Shown: positions 9,637 to 19,269 of the stretch, piece by piece
Numbering within the stretch: position 1 is the first letter of the stretch
How the letters are laid out: each line of letters opens with the position of its first letter
Assembly: GCF_900116715.1 (NCBI RefSeq)
Contig: NZ_FPBM01000006.1
Location: forward strand, 243,686 to 307,685
Length of the DNA: 64,000 bases
Reading direction: 5' to 3'
Source of the DNA: Polaromonas sp. YR568
GTDB lineage: Bacteria > Pseudomonadota > Gammaproteobacteria > Burkholderiales > Burkholderiaceae_C
Program-made: the position numbers and the translations under genes
The notes under the pieces: model-generated
What the model was told of the DNA's origin: nothing
The model's input: only the letters and a program-made list of their open reading frames with translations
Databases searched by the model: none

Positions 9637-9687
9637 TGGCGCTCCAGGGGCGCAGGTTCACCATGGGTGCTCCCGAAGGAGACACCC

Positions 9688-10023
9688 ATGACCTCGACCC
9701 ACGCGCCCTCGCTTACCAGCCTCGCTTCTCGCTGCTACCGGCTGACCGCCAGCGGCCGGGCCTGTGTGGACCTTGTCAACACCAAGGCGCAGACTGCAGG
9801 CTCGCTGTCTCGCTACCTTCACGATGTGCTGGAGATGTGCGGCACGGGGGTGTGGTTTGAGCAGTTGCAGCAGTTCATGCCGCCGCGCTCACTGGATGAA
9901 TCCCTGCGTTCCTTGCTGGAGCTGGGCCTGATTGAAGCGGTGGATGCGGCTGAGGCGCCGAGCTACCAGCCGCCTGCGCGGCGGCGTACGCCGTCACGCT
10001 TGGGTGATCTGACGCGTGTTTGA
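9688..10023 (+). CDS. Small helical protein of unknown function, possibly winged-helix
   Basis: A 111-residue protein I do not recognise. The ATG at 9688 has a strong ribosome site, GAAGGAG. The pattern YRLTASGRACVDLVN, a leucine-rich middle, and SLLELGLIEAVD is reminiscent of a small winged-helix or MarR-like fold, followed by a basic, Pro/Arg-rich tail. There is no signal peptide or membrane segment. The tandem FNR-like sites upstream suggest control by oxygen or nitric oxide, which is inference. A 17-bp palindromic repeat lies 75 bp beyond its stop. Confidence 0.6.
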   Translation: MTSTHAPSLTSLASRCYRLTASGRACVDLVNTKAQTAGSLSRYLHDVLEMCGTGVWFEQLQQFMPPRSLDESLRSLLELGLIEAVDAAEAPSYQPPARRRTPSRLGDLTRV

Positions 10024-10097
10024 GGCATTGCAGAGTGGCCGAAAGATTTTCAGTCGTAAAAATGGTGTTTCCTCTCCTTAGAAGGCGCAGGAAATTC

Positions 10098-10114
10098 GCT
10101 ATTAAATCAATAGC
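10098..10114. repeat. 17-bp palindromic mini-repeat
   Basis: GCTATTAAATCAATAGC, a near-perfect palindrome located between the 111-aa gene and the 3' end of the glucan synthase gene. The same motif recurs at 56867 and 63629, and the same 17-bp format opens the longer repeat at 30238, 27263 and, inverted, at the hemD copy. Confidence 0.7.
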
Positions 10115-10124
10115 GATTGACCGC

Positions 10125-13100
10125 TCAGGCCGGTGCGGCTTCTACCAGCAAGGTGGCTTGTAGCGGCAGCTCGGCCAGCGTCACTACCTGCCCCGGCGTG
10201 ATCACGCGGTCGGGCCGCAAGCCGTCTTGCGCTGCGGGCTCAGCGCGTTGCCAGCGAAGCGTCACCACACGCTCCTGCAAACGCAGCGTGATCTCAAACG
10301 AAGGCCAGAGCGCAGGCACGCAGGGCGAGAGCGACAGCGCGCCTTGCTCAATCTTGAGGCCCAGAATGTTTTCGACCGCCGCGCGGTGCAGCCAGGCGGC
10401 TGAGCCGGTATACCAGCTCCAGCCGCCGCGGCCCACATAGGGCGCCGCGCCGTAGATGTCGCCGGCCATTACATAAGGCTCCAACTCGTAGACGGGCCCG
10501 CGCACCGGGTGCTGGCTGCGATGGGCGGGGCTGAGCGCCTGAAAGCTTTCCCATGCTGCTTCGGCGTCACCCGTGGCGGCCTGGGCCATCATGGCCCAGA
10601 CGGCGGCGTGGGAATACTGGCCGCCGTTTTCGCGCACGCCGGGCGGGTAGGCCTGGATGTAGCCGGGGTTGTTTTCCGATGCCTGCAGCGGCGGAGTCAG
10701 CAGCCGCAGGAGGCCAGCCTCATGGGCTATCAATTGCTCAGTCATTGCCTGCAGCGCGGGGCCGGTGAATTCGGCGGTGGAGGCGCCCGACAGCACCGAC
10801 CAGGCCTGCGCGATCAGGTCGATGCGGCATTCGGTATTGCTGGAGGAGCCCAGCGGCGCGCCGTTGTCAAAGAAGGCGCGGCGGAACCAGGCGCCGTCCC
10901 AGCCGTCTTTGTGCAGGGCCTTGATCCAGCCTTCCCGCGCGGCGATCCATGTGTCGGCGCGGGAGTTGTCGCTGCGGGCGCGGGCCAGCGGTTCAAAGTC
11001 CTGGACCACGCGGCATAAGAACCAGGCCAGCCAGACCGATTCGCCGCGGCCTTCATGGCCCACGCGGTTCATGCCGTCGTTCCAGTCGCCGGTGCCCATC
11101 AGCGGCAGGCCGTGGCTGCCGGTGGGAAGGCTCCGGTCCAGCGTGCGTGCGCAGTGCTCAAACAGCGTGGCGCTTTGCGCGCTGGTTTGCGGTGCGTAGT
11201 AGGCGTCTTCCGCGCCTTCGGGAATCGCCGGGCCGTCGATGAAGGCGACTTGCTCGTCCAGAATGCTGGCGTCACCGGTGACTTGCACGTAGTAGGCACA
11301 GGCGTAGGGCAGCCACAGCAGGTCGTCTGAGAAATGCGTACGCACGCCTTCACCGCCGGGCGCATGCCACCAGTGCTGCACGTCACCTTCGGGGAATTGG
11401 CGCGAGGCGTTCAAAAGAATCTGCCGGCGCAGGCGATCAGGTTCAATGACGGCAAAGGCCATGGCGTCCTGCAACTGGTCGCGAAAGCCAAAGGCGCCGC
11501 CGGCCTGGTAGAAGCCTGCTTTAGACCACAGGCGTGACGCCAGCGTCTGGTAGAGCAGCCAGCGGTTCACCAGCGCATCAAACAAGGGGTCGGGCGTGCG
11601 CACCTGCAGCTTGCCCAGCAGGCCGGACCAATAAGCCTTGACCTGCTCCAGCGTTTGCGCGGCGTCGCGTGTTTGCCAATTGCGGGCCAACTGCTCGGCA
11701 GCTGCCGGGTCGGCGGCGTGGCCGAGCATGAAGGTCAGTGTGATGCTTTGACCGGGCGCCAGGGTGAAGTCGCCTGCCAGCGCAGCGCAGGGGTCTGCGC
11801 CGCCGGTGGCGCTATGGCCCAGTGCGGCGGGAATCACCAGCTGGCCCGCGCTGTCGAAGAATTCGCTGCGATCGCAAGTCCATTGCAACGGGCCGGGCAA
11901 GCCGGCGACAGACAAAAAGGCCGTGTTGCCGCCGAAGCCGGCGCGGCTTTCACGCTGCTTGGCGAAGACGGCCTTGAGGGCCGGGTCGTCGGATTTCCAG
12001 GCGCGGACGGTGCGGCGCTCATGGCGGCCTGCACCCAGTTGCCATTCGACCATGGCGAGCGCGCGCAGCTGGCGGTTTTCGCTGCCCTGGTTGTGCAATT
12101 GCAGTTGCACCAGCTTGACGGGTTCGTTGATGTCGGCGAAATACGTGGTCTCTGCCTTGAGCGCGCCATGCAGCGACTCGAACGCTGAATAGCCCTGGCC
12201 GTGGCGTATGCGGCACGATGCGCCGCTGTCTGCGGCAGCATTCAAGGGGAGCAGCGTTTGCGTCTCCAGGTCCTGCAGCAGGTAGTGTTCAAAGCTGGGG
12301 TCGGTCACCGGGTCGTTGGACCAGGGTGTGACCTGGTGCAGCCGGCTGTTGACGGCCCAGGTGTAGCCGGCGCCGGCTTCAGAGACCTGAAAGCCGAAGG
12401 CGGGATTGGCGATGACGTTGACCCAGGGGCGGGGCGGGCGATGGGCTTCGTCGACCACAAACTGGAACTCGCCCGTGGCGGCGTCGAAATGGCCCTGCGG
12501 CGCCTGCACGGCGTTGGCAATGTGCGCTGCGGGCAACAAGGGCCTGGCGGGCGTGCCGGCGCGCTGCGGGCTGCCGATGGCTTGCAGCGCCGCCGCCTGC
12601 ACCTCCAGCGGGCGGCCGTCGGCCGCCAGGATGACGCGCGCCAGGCCGGTAAGGGCGGCTTTCTCGGAAGGCACGATCTCCTGTTCGCGCAGCAGGAAGA
12701 AGCCGCCGGCATCGCGGCCCGGAAAACTGTTCGCCGCTTGCTGCAGCGTGCGATCGCGCAGCGCGAGGATGTCGCGCTGCAGCGGCATCAGGTAGGAGTT
12801 CACCTCGCTGTTGAGGATCACGACATCGGCGGCCAGGCCGCAAAAGCTCCACCACGGCTGGGCCTGCAGCAGCGAATGCACCAGCGCCATGCCGTTGCTG
12901 GAATGGATGAGCACCAGCACGATGGGTTTATCGCCGGAGATGCCGAAGCGCCAGAGCTGGCGCTGGTCCAGCAGGCCGCGTTCGGCCACCGGACGGGTGC
13001 AGCTGTACATCAGTGCGGTGTTGAGGTCTTGCAGCGCCGCGTTTTCCTGCGGGTCCACGCCCAGGTCGCGCAGGCGCACCTGGGCCAGCGTGGCGGCCAT

Positions 13101-16100
13101 GCGGGTAGCGCGTTCCACATGCATGGGTTGCAGGTATTTGTCGATGCGCGCCGGCAGTTCATCAAGGCTGGGCGCGGCGGCAGTGGCAAAGCTGAGCCTG
13201 GCCACGCCACCGGCCGGAATGCGGATGCGCACGCGCAGCCCGGCCACCGGGTCAAGGCCGTTGATGGGCGAGCCGTCTTCGCCTCGCTTTTCGGTCTGCA
13301 GGGCCGGGTCTTCGGGGCCGCGATTGCGCCCGAGGAAGGTGCGGCGGTCTGCGATGAAGTCGATGGCCCGTACATTGGCCTCGGAATCGGCCAGGAAATG
13401 CGCCACCGCCATGGCCGGGTCGCCTTGCAGCCTGGCCTTGCGCGACAGCAGCAGGGCGCGCCATTCGGCATGCCACTGCGTCTGCACAAACAGGTTGGAA
13501 AAAGCCGGATGGGCCTCGTCGGCGCGCGGGTCGGTCAGCACGGCTTCGAAACACGACACGACGTCGAGCGTGATCTCGGCGCCGCAGACGTTGTGCAGGG
13601 TGACGGTGCGTATCTCGGTGTCGTCCTCGGGGCTGACGAGCACGGTGGTGCGCACTTCCAGCTCGTCCGAGGCCGCATCAAACTGCACGCGGTCGGCAAA
13701 AAAAGTGGCCTTGTAGCGCCAGCCGGGATGCAGCGCGGGGTGCAGCGTGAGCGACGAGAGCCGGTCTTGCCCCGCAGGGCGCAGGTAGAGGAAGGTGCCG
13801 CAGGCATCGCGCAGCAGGTCGTCGCGCCAGCGCGTGATGTTCCAGGTCTTGTCGCCGCTGCGCCAGCGGCTGACGCCCGCACCGTTGGCGCGCAGGGCCA
13901 CGCTGTAGCGGCCGTTCGACAGCAACTGGGTGGGCTGCCAGCCGGGTGCGGCGGGGTCAAGCTCGCGTGAGTGGTAAAGCCGGTCCTGGGCCGCATCGTC
14001 AGGCTCGGGCAGCGCGCGGGGATCGGCGCTTTCGATGATCTGGCGCGGCGTTTTTTCGTGCAGCAGCGATTCAAATGCCTGCATCAGCGGCGCCGAGGAG
14101 AACCACCGGCGCGGTGCTTCATCGCACAGCACATTGCACAGCGCCACCAGTGACATGCCCTGATGGTGCGCCATGAAGGTATTGACCAGGCTGAGCGCCT
14201 GCGCGCCGGGTTGCCGTGCGACGGTGAAGTCCAGTGCATCGACAAAACCGTAGTCGCCGCGTGCGCCCCATTGCTCAAGCTGGCGCAGATTGGCCATCGC
14301 CTGCTGCGGGTCAAACTGGGTGGCCATGATGGTGGCGTAGGGCGCGACCACACGATCGGTGGGCGGTGTGCGGCGCAAGGCCAGACGCGGTACGCCGAAG
14401 GGCGAGTACTGGTAGGCCAGCGTGTGGTCTTGCGCGAAGTAAGCAGACTCTGAAACACCCCAGGGCAGGCCCTGCGCCTCGCCATAGGCCTGTTGCTCTT
14501 TAACGGCGGCCAGGCCTGAGACATGCAGCAGGCCTTCATCGGGCTCCATCATCACCAGTGAGGGCATGAGGTATTCAAACATCGAACCGGACCAGGATTT
14601 CAGGCCGGGCGTCACGCCGACGGTCAGGAAAGCACGGCCCAGCGCCTGCCAGTGGCGCCGGGGCACGTCACCTTTGGCAATCGCCAGGAAGCTGGTGAGG
14701 CGCGACTCCGATGCCATCAGGTCGTAGAAGCTCGCGTCGAGTGCCTGCTCATGCACGCGCAGGCCGATGTGAAAGAGATGGCGTTTGCTGCTGTAAAGGC
14801 CGCTGAAGTCCATGGCCATGCAGAGCTTTTCGCAGCGCTCGCCCAGTTCCATCAGGTGGCTGACTTCGGCCGGTGCCGTGCCGGGTTGCGCCGCCAGCTG
14901 GCGAAGTGACTGCGCCACCGCCAGCAGGTGGCCCGCAAGGTTGCCGCTGTCGACGGTAGAGACATAAGCCGGCAGCAGCACTTGCAGCGTGCTTGTTTCA
15001 TACCAGTTGAAGAGGTGGCCTTTGTGTTTGGGCAGTGCTTCCACGGTGTCCAGCGTGGCCGCCATGCGTTTGGCCATTTCGGTGCCGGTGATCCAGCCGA
15101 ATTCGCGTGCGCAGGCCGTCGCCAGCAAGTAGAGGCCGATGTTGGTGGGTGAGGTGCGGTGGGCCAGCGTGGGTTCGGGCTCCATCTGCAGGTTGTCGGG
15201 CGGCAGGTAGTGGTCTTCAGGGCCGACGCAGCGTTCAAAGAAGTTCCAGGTCTGGCGCGCCAGCTTCAGGAGGTAGTCGCGGTCTCCGGTGCTCAGCGCG
15301 CTGTGAGGCGCGCGCACAGCCGGCTTGCTGCCCCACCAGGCGATCACCGGCGCCAGGGCCCATAGCAGGAAGAGCATGGGGCCAGCCACAGGATGGGGGC
15401 TCCAGATGGCGGCGATGGCCAGCAGGATGCATGCTGCAGAGACGATGGCGTGGTTGCGCAGAAAAGTGTCCAGCGTGTATTGCGCGGAGGACTGCGCCTG
15501 CGCCGCCGTGGTCCACTGCAGCAGGCCCCGGCGGCTGACGGCCATGCGCCAGAGCGCGCGGGTGATGGAATCCAGCATGAGAGCGGCCTGCACCGCCAGT
15601 TGGCTGAATTGCCAGGCGGCCTGCGCCAGGCTGCGCCCCACGTCGCGCACGCCGACGTCAAAAAAGTGCAGCCAGGCAATGCCGCGGCGTGTGGGGATCA
15701 GCCCGGCCAATGCACCCATCAGCGGCCCGGCCAGAAACGCCATGAAGGTGAACGCCGCGGCGGTTGCAAGCGGCAAGGCGCCGGTAAACGCCACCCAGGC
15801 CAGCAGGGCGAAGCCGGCCGGCGCGATCAATGAGCGGCGCAGGTTGTCCGCCATGCGCCACAAGCCCAGGGCGTCGATGCCGAACTGCCCGGGGCGAAGC
15901 ATGAGCGCGAGTAACTGCCAGTCGCCGCGCGTCCAGCGGTGCACACGCGATGCGGCGACGCCGGCGTGGTGCGGGTGATCTTCCATCAGCACCACATCGC
16001 CCGCATAGCCGCAGCGCGCGACGCTGCCTTCGAGCAGGTCGTGGCTCAGGATGGCGCCTTCGGGCAGCCGGCGGTCGAGCACGGCGTGCACTGCCTCGAC

Positions 16101-18278
16101 ATGCAGCAGGCCCTTGCCGGTGAAGTTGCCCATGCCGAACACGTCCTGGTAAAGATCGGAGGTGCCGCTGCTGTACGGATCCAGCCCGCGCTGGCCGGCA
16201 AAGAGGGTGTGAAAAACCGATCGCTCGTGGTGCGCCGACAGCGGCGTGGCTACGCGGGGCTGCAGGATGCCGTAGCCCGCCGTCACGCGCCGGGTGGCGC
16301 GGTCAACGTGAGGCGTGTTGAGCGGGTGCGCGGCAATGGACACGAGTTCGCGCAGTGAGCCCGCCGGCAGGGTGGTATCGCTGTCCAGCGTGACGACGTA
16401 GCGTGTGCCTTCGGCCAGCTTCATGTCGGCACCGGCGGGCAGGAATTCGGGCGTGGAGCGCTCGGCCAGATGGCGCAGCAGCATCTCGAGCTTGCCGCGC
16501 TTGCGCTCCCAGCCTATCCAGCGGCGCTCGCTGGCCGACCAGGTGCGCGGGCGGTGCAGCAACACAAAGCGCGCGGGCGCGCCGTGAGCCACGGGGGAGG
16601 CGGCGTTCAGGGCGCGCAGCCTGGCCAGTGCGTCATCCAGCAGGGCCTGGTCGTTGGGCGTGTGTTCGGTGTCGGCGTCGGCCCAGTCGGTGAGCAGGGC
16701 AAACTGCGCGTTGGCCTCGCGGCTGGCCAGCCAGTGCAGGTGCAGGCGGTGCGCCAGTTCGCTGTTGGCTTCTATGGACGAGAGCATGGAAGGAATCACT
16801 ACCAGCACGCGGTGCTCGGGTGGAATGCCGGCATTGAAGTCCAGGCGGGCCAGCGGCTGTATGCGGGTGGATTCGGCAATCAGCCGGTGGATCAGTGCGA
16901 CGACGGCTTCCGAAGCCGGCCAGGCCATGAGGAAAACCGCCACCCAGGCCTGCCAATGCAATGCCGTCAGCGGATGCACACCCCAGGTCAGCAGTGCGGC
17001 GGTGCCGGCGGCCCAAGCGGCCGCGAACAGGGGCAGGCGCCAGCTGCGCGGTGTTTCGGTCACGGCCAAGGCCCTGTGCGGACCGGCCGAAGGGCGCAGC
17101 GCGGCCTCGAGCAAGGGGCGGCCCGGGCCTATCAGGTAGTAGCCCGCGGTGCGTGCGACCATGGAGTTGTTGGGCTGGCGTGCCGCGGCCAGGACGGCTT
17201 CGGCGACGGCGCGCTCGGATTTGCCGCTTTGCTGCGCGAGGCGTTCCATGGCGCGCGTGATCTGCTGGCGCGTCATCTCGCTTTCGCGTGAGAAGCTGGG
17301 CAGGCGGCGCAGCACCTGCAGGGAGTGGCTGACGGGCTCGATCAAATCGACCCACTCGACCTGCCCGATCAGTCGCAGGGTAGTGATGATGTTGCTGACG
17401 GTCAGGTTGGCGGCTACCTGTACGGTTTGGCCTTCGCCGATCATGCCCAACGCGTCGGTGCAATGCTGCGCCGTCCAGCGTGTCAGCAGGAGGGCCGGAT
17501 GCAGGTCGGGTTCTGCGCTTTCAACAGGCATGCGCTGCCACAGCTGTGTGAGGTAGCTGCGTTCCAGGCCGTGGGCCTGCATCAGGGCCAGCAGTTCGTC
17601 GAGGTCGCGCAGGCTCAGCGCGTCGGCCTTGTCCCAGGCGGCGTGGGCCACTTCGCGCGCCACCTTGTTCCAGGCGATGCGATCGGCCATGCGGCGCAGG
17701 TTTTCGAGCAGCACCACGCGCAAGGTGGTGGGCAAGGCCCACAGCTCACCCAGGTTGAGCTCGCTGACCTCTTGATACGCATGCAGGAAGGCGGTGAAGA
17801 GGACAGGGTCCAGCACGCTGTCGGTGTGCGCCACATAGGCCCAGGCAATGCCATAGACGCGCGGCAGGCCTTGCAGGGGCTTGTCGGCCAGCTTGGGCAG
17901 GTCGGCGTAATAGCGATGGGGAACACCCTCCTGGATTTGCTGAAGCTGCGCTTCGACCAGGTGGAAGTTGTCGAGCAGCCATTCGGCCGCGGGTGTGACG
18001 TAGTGGCCGCTGAGCGAGGTCAGCGCAATGTAGTCGTAGGCCAGGCGGATGGCGGCGATGTTTTCCTGAACGCGCGGAAAAAAGGGCGGGCCGGTATCGG
18101 CGCTGCCGGCGGCGCGCACGGTTTGCGCGGCAGCAAGGCTGCGGCCGTGCTCTTCAAAGCGTTGGGCGCCGAAGAGTTCGGCGCGTATGGGCTGCTGTAT
18201 GTCGCTGCCGCGTGTGGCAAGGAGTTGCCGGGCGTAGGCGCTTAAAGTTTCCAGCCGTTCGATGACTGCCGTAGTCAC
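10125..18278 (-). CDS. ndvB: Cyclic beta-1,2-glucan synthase (NdvB/ChvB type)
   Basis: A 2717-residue giant membrane enzyme that makes cyclic beta-1,2-glucan from UDP-glucose, an osmoregulated periplasmic glucan. Family members are about 2,800-2,900 residues. In order: an N-terminal helical region, membrane segments near residues 412-465, a GT84 glucosyltransferase domain with the D632-S-D634 motif and RWTRGDWQ near 781-788, several membrane segments to about 960, a glycoamylase-like domain from about 1050, and a C-terminal GH94 phosphorylase-like domain with GDWNDGM (D2401). The start is a GTG at 18278, 4 bp after a small membrane ORF. In other bacteria this glucan supports osmotic adaptation and host interaction. 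Confidence 0.93.
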   Translation of the reverse strand: MTTAVIERLETLSAYARQLLATRGSDIQQPIRAELFGAQRFEEHGRSLAAAQTVRAAGSADTGPPFFPRVQENIAAIRLAYDYIALTSLSGHYVTPAAEWLLDNFHLVEAQLQQIQEGVPHRYYADLPKLADKPLQGLPRVYGIAWAYVAHTDSVLDPVLFTAFLHAYQEVSELNLGELWALPTTLRVVLLENLRRMADRIAWNKVAREVAHAAWDKADALSLRDLDELLALMQAHGLERSYLTQLWQRMPVESAEPDLHPALLLTRWTAQHCTDALGMIGEGQTVQVAANLTVSNIITTLRLIGQVEWVDLIEPVSHSLQVLRRLPSFSRESEMTRQQITRAMERLAQQSGKSERAVAEAVLAAARQPNNSMVARTAGYYLIGPGRPLLEAALRPSAGPHRALAVTETPRSWRLPLFAAAWAAGTAALLTWGVHPLTALHWQAWVAVFLMAWPASEAVVALIHRLIAESTRIQPLARLDFNAGIPPEHRVLVVIPSMLSSIEANSELAHRLHLHWLASREANAQFALLTDWADADTEHTPNDQALLDDALARLRALNAASPVAHGAPARFVLLHRPRTWSASERRWIGWERKRGKLEMLLRHLAERSTPEFLPAGADMKLAEGTRYVVTLDSDTTLPAGSLRELVSIAAHPLNTPHVDRATRRVTAGYGILQPRVATPLSAHHERSVFHTLFAGQRGLDPYSSGTSDLYQDVFGMGNFTGKGLLHVEAVHAVLDRRLPEGAILSHDLLEGSVARCGYAGDVVLMEDHPHHAGVAASRVHRWTRGDWQLLALMLRPGQFGIDALGLWRMADNLRRSLIAPAGFALLAWVAFTGALPLATAAAFTFMAFLAGPLMGALAGLIPTRRGIAWLHFFDVGVRDVGRSLAQAAWQFSQLAVQAALMLDSITRALWRMAVSRRGLLQWTTAAQAQSSAQYTLDTFLRNHAIVSAACILLAIAAIWSPHPVAGPMLFLLWALAPVIAWWGSKPAVRAPHSALSTGDRDYLLKLARQTWNFFERCVGPEDHYLPPDNLQMEPEPTLAHRTSPTNIGLYLLATACAREFGWITGTEMAKRMAATLDTVEALPKHKGHLFNWYETSTLQVLLPAYVSTVDSGNLAGHLLAVAQSLRQLAAQPGTAPAEVSHLMELGERCEKLCMAMDFSGLYSSKRHLFHIGLRVHEQALDASFYDLMASESRLTSFLAIAKGDVPRRHWQALGRAFLTVGVTPGLKSWSGSMFEYLMPSLVMMEPDEGLLHVSGLAAVKEQQAYGEAQGLPWGVSESAYFAQDHTLAYQYSPFGVPRLALRRTPPTDRVVAPYATIMATQFDPQQAMANLRQLEQWGARGDYGFVDALDFTVARQPGAQALSLVNTFMAHHQGMSLVALCNVLCDEAPRRWFSSAPLMQAFESLLHEKTPRQIIESADPRALPEPDDAAQDRLYHSRELDPAAPGWQPTQLLSNGRYSVALRANGAGVSRWRSGDKTWNITRWRDDLLRDACGTFLYLRPAGQDRLSSLTLHPALHPGWRYKATFFADRVQFDAASDELEVRTTVLVSPEDDTEIRTVTLHNVCGAEITLDVVSCFEAVLTDPRADEAHPAFSNLFVQTQWHAEWRALLLSRKARLQGDPAMAVAHFLADSEANVRAIDFIADRRTFLGRNRGPEDPALQTEKRGEDGSPINGLDPVAGLRVRIRIPAGGVARLSFATAAAPSLDELPARIDKYLQPMHVERATRMAATLAQVRLRDLGVDPQENAALQDLNTALMYSCTRPVAERGLLDQRQLWRFGISGDKPIVLVLIHSSNGMALVHSLLQAQPWWSFCGLAADVVILNSEVNSYLMPLQRDILALRDRTLQQAANSFPGRDAGGFFLLREQEIVPSEKAALTGLARVILAADGRPLEVQAAALQAIGSPQRAGTPARPLLPAAHIANAVQAPQGHFDAATGEFQFVVDEAHRPPRPWVNVIANPAFGFQVSEAGAGYTWAVNSRLHQVTPWSNDPVTDPSFEHYLLQDLETQTLLPLNAAADSGASCRIRHGQGYSAFESLHGALKAETTYFADINEPVKLVQLQLHNQGSENRQLRALAMVEWQLGAGRHERRTVRAWKSDDPALKAVFAKQRESRAGFGGNTAFLSVAGLPGPLQWTCDRSEFFDSAGQLVIPAALGHSATGGADPCAALAGDFTLAPGQSITLTFMLGHAADPAAAEQLARNWQTRDAAQTLEQVKAYWSGLLGKLQVRTPDPLFDALVNRWLLYQTLASRLWSKAGFYQAGGAFGFRDQLQDAMAFAVIEPDRLRRQILLNASRQFPEGDVQHWWHAPGGEGVRTHFSDDLLWLPYACAYYVQVTGDASILDEQVAFIDGPAIPEGAEDAYYAPQTSAQSATLFEHCARTLDRSLPTGSHGLPLMGTGDWNDGMNRVGHEGRGESVWLAWFLCRVVQDFEPLARARSDNSRADTWIAAREGWIKALHKDGWDGAWFRRAFFDNGAPLGSSSNTECRIDLIAQAWSVLSGASTAEFTGPALQAMTEQLIAHEAGLLRLLTPPLQASENNPGYIQAYPPGVRENGGQYSHAAVWAMMAQAATGDAEAAWESFQALSPAHRSQHPVRGPVYELEPYVMAGDIYGAAPYVGRGGWSWYTGSAAWLHRAAVENILGLKIEQGALSLSPCVPALWPSFEITLRLQERVVTLRWQRAEPAAQDGLRPDRVITPGQVVTLAELPLQATLLVEAAPA

Positions 18279-18282
18279 TCGC

Positions 18283-18510
18283 TCAGGCTACGGCAAGAAG
18301 GGCAAAGCAGATCGCCATGATGGCGGCAACCGTGACGATGCGCGGCGACATCACGGAATGCGCGGACTGAAGGCCCGTCTGGAGGCCGAAAAACCGGCCG
18401 CGCGAATGCGCGCACTGATCCATGTGGGACGCCAGGTCGGCGGCGTCGGTGGAAACAAAATCGTCGTGAATGGCCGACGGTCTATCGGCCATGATCTCCA
18501 GGGTGGTCAT
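18283..18510 (-). CDS. Small single-span membrane protein (hypothetical)
   Basis: A 75-residue frame with ATG at 18510 and GGAG nine bases upstream. It has a soluble, His- and Asp-containing N-terminus and one hydrophobic C-terminal segment (about residues 57-75), like a tail-anchored protein. It ends 4 bp before the GTG of the glucan synthase gene, so the two could be translationally coupled. I do not recognise it; it could be an accessory to the synthase or a chance frame. Confidence 0.42.
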   Translation of the reverse strand: MTTLEIMADRPSAIHDDFVSTDAADLASHMDQCAHSRGRFFGLQTGLQSAHSVMSPRIVTVAAIMAICFALLAVA

Positions 18511-18814
18511 GATTTTGCGCTCCGGGCTAGGCTTGTGGGGTGCACGGCGACGCGGGGTGCCGCATCGCGCCGTACTGTTTCCAATCCTAGGGAACGGCTG
18601 GGTCCGGCGCCATCGGACTAGGCTGGAGTTGGACTAGGACGCCGCCTACAGTAGGAGCTATTTTGGAATAGCCCTACCAAGCTTCGCCCGGTCTTGCTCT
18701 GGCTTTTGCGCTCTTTGCTGAGGGCGGGTGCCGGGCAACCCCCGGCAAGCAGTCCTTAGAAGAAGTCTCATCAGTCGGATAAGCCAGCGCATTGCCCGGT
18801 GCCGGCCACGGAGG
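18511..18814. other. 304-bp gap with a relic of the large repeat family
   Basis: I see no gene here. At 18714-18727 the 14 bases TTTGCTGAGGGCGG match the left edge of the large repeat at about 63674. Directly after, GCCGGG-CAACC-CCCGGC (18730-18746) is the same hairpin as in the repeat but with its loop in reverse complement. This looks like a decayed fragment. The gap should also hold the promoter of the small ORF and glucan synthase gene on the minus strand. Confidence 0.5.
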
Positions 18815-19228
18815 CTATTTGCACTGCGCCAGAACCTCAACCTCACTCTTTACCTCAACCCCCTTGCAAAAATAATAGGGAACTGCACAGTGAAGGTATT
18901 TGCGCCCCACGTCTTTGGCGGCCGCGGTGGTCCTGACCATCTCGGGAGTTTCCGGGGCGAGTTTGACGCTGCAGGCATCGGCCTTCGCAGCAATGACTTG
19001 CAGGCATTGGTCTGGCGCAAGGTTGAATCTTTTGCGGGCATCCGTGCATTGCTTGAGCGCCACCTCGCGCCAGAGTTTCAGATGTTCGTCGCGGGGAATG
19101 GGTATGGCTTCTACGGTTTTCAGGCTGTAGCTGCCGGCGCCGGGCATGCCCTGCGCATGGCCGGCGCCGGGCGCCAGCAGTGTGCCGGTCATCACCAGGC
19201 CGGCGCAAAAAAGGAAGAAATGCTTCAT
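18815..19228 (-). CDS. Secreted cysteine-rich hypothetical protein
   Basis: A 137-residue protein with ATG at 19228 and a strong ribosome site (AAGGAG). Residues 1-25 form a signal peptide ending HAQ or similar, so it is probably periplasmic. The mature part has six cysteines, enough for three disulfides, arranged through an alpha-helical region (KLWREVALKQC...DQCLQV). I do not recognise a family. It lies 41 bp downstream of ppc on the same strand and may be read from that promoter. Confidence 0.72.
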   Translation of the reverse strand: MKHFFLFCAGLVMTGTLLAPGAGHAQGMPGAGSYSLKTVEAIPIPRDEHLKLWREVALKQCTDARKRFNLAPDQCLQVIAAKADACSVKLAPETPEMVRTTAAAKDVGRKYLHCAVPYYFCKGVEVKSEVEVLAQCK

Positions 19229-19269
19229 GCCGACTCCTTGTCTGTATTGAGGCCCGTGAAGGCGGCCGC

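Noticed and set aside
12201..13970. A 589-codon frame opposite the glucan synthase gene, and many similar antisense frames.
   Set aside because: The minus-strand gene has clear family motifs; the plus-strand translations are Gly/Arg/Ala-rich shadows.
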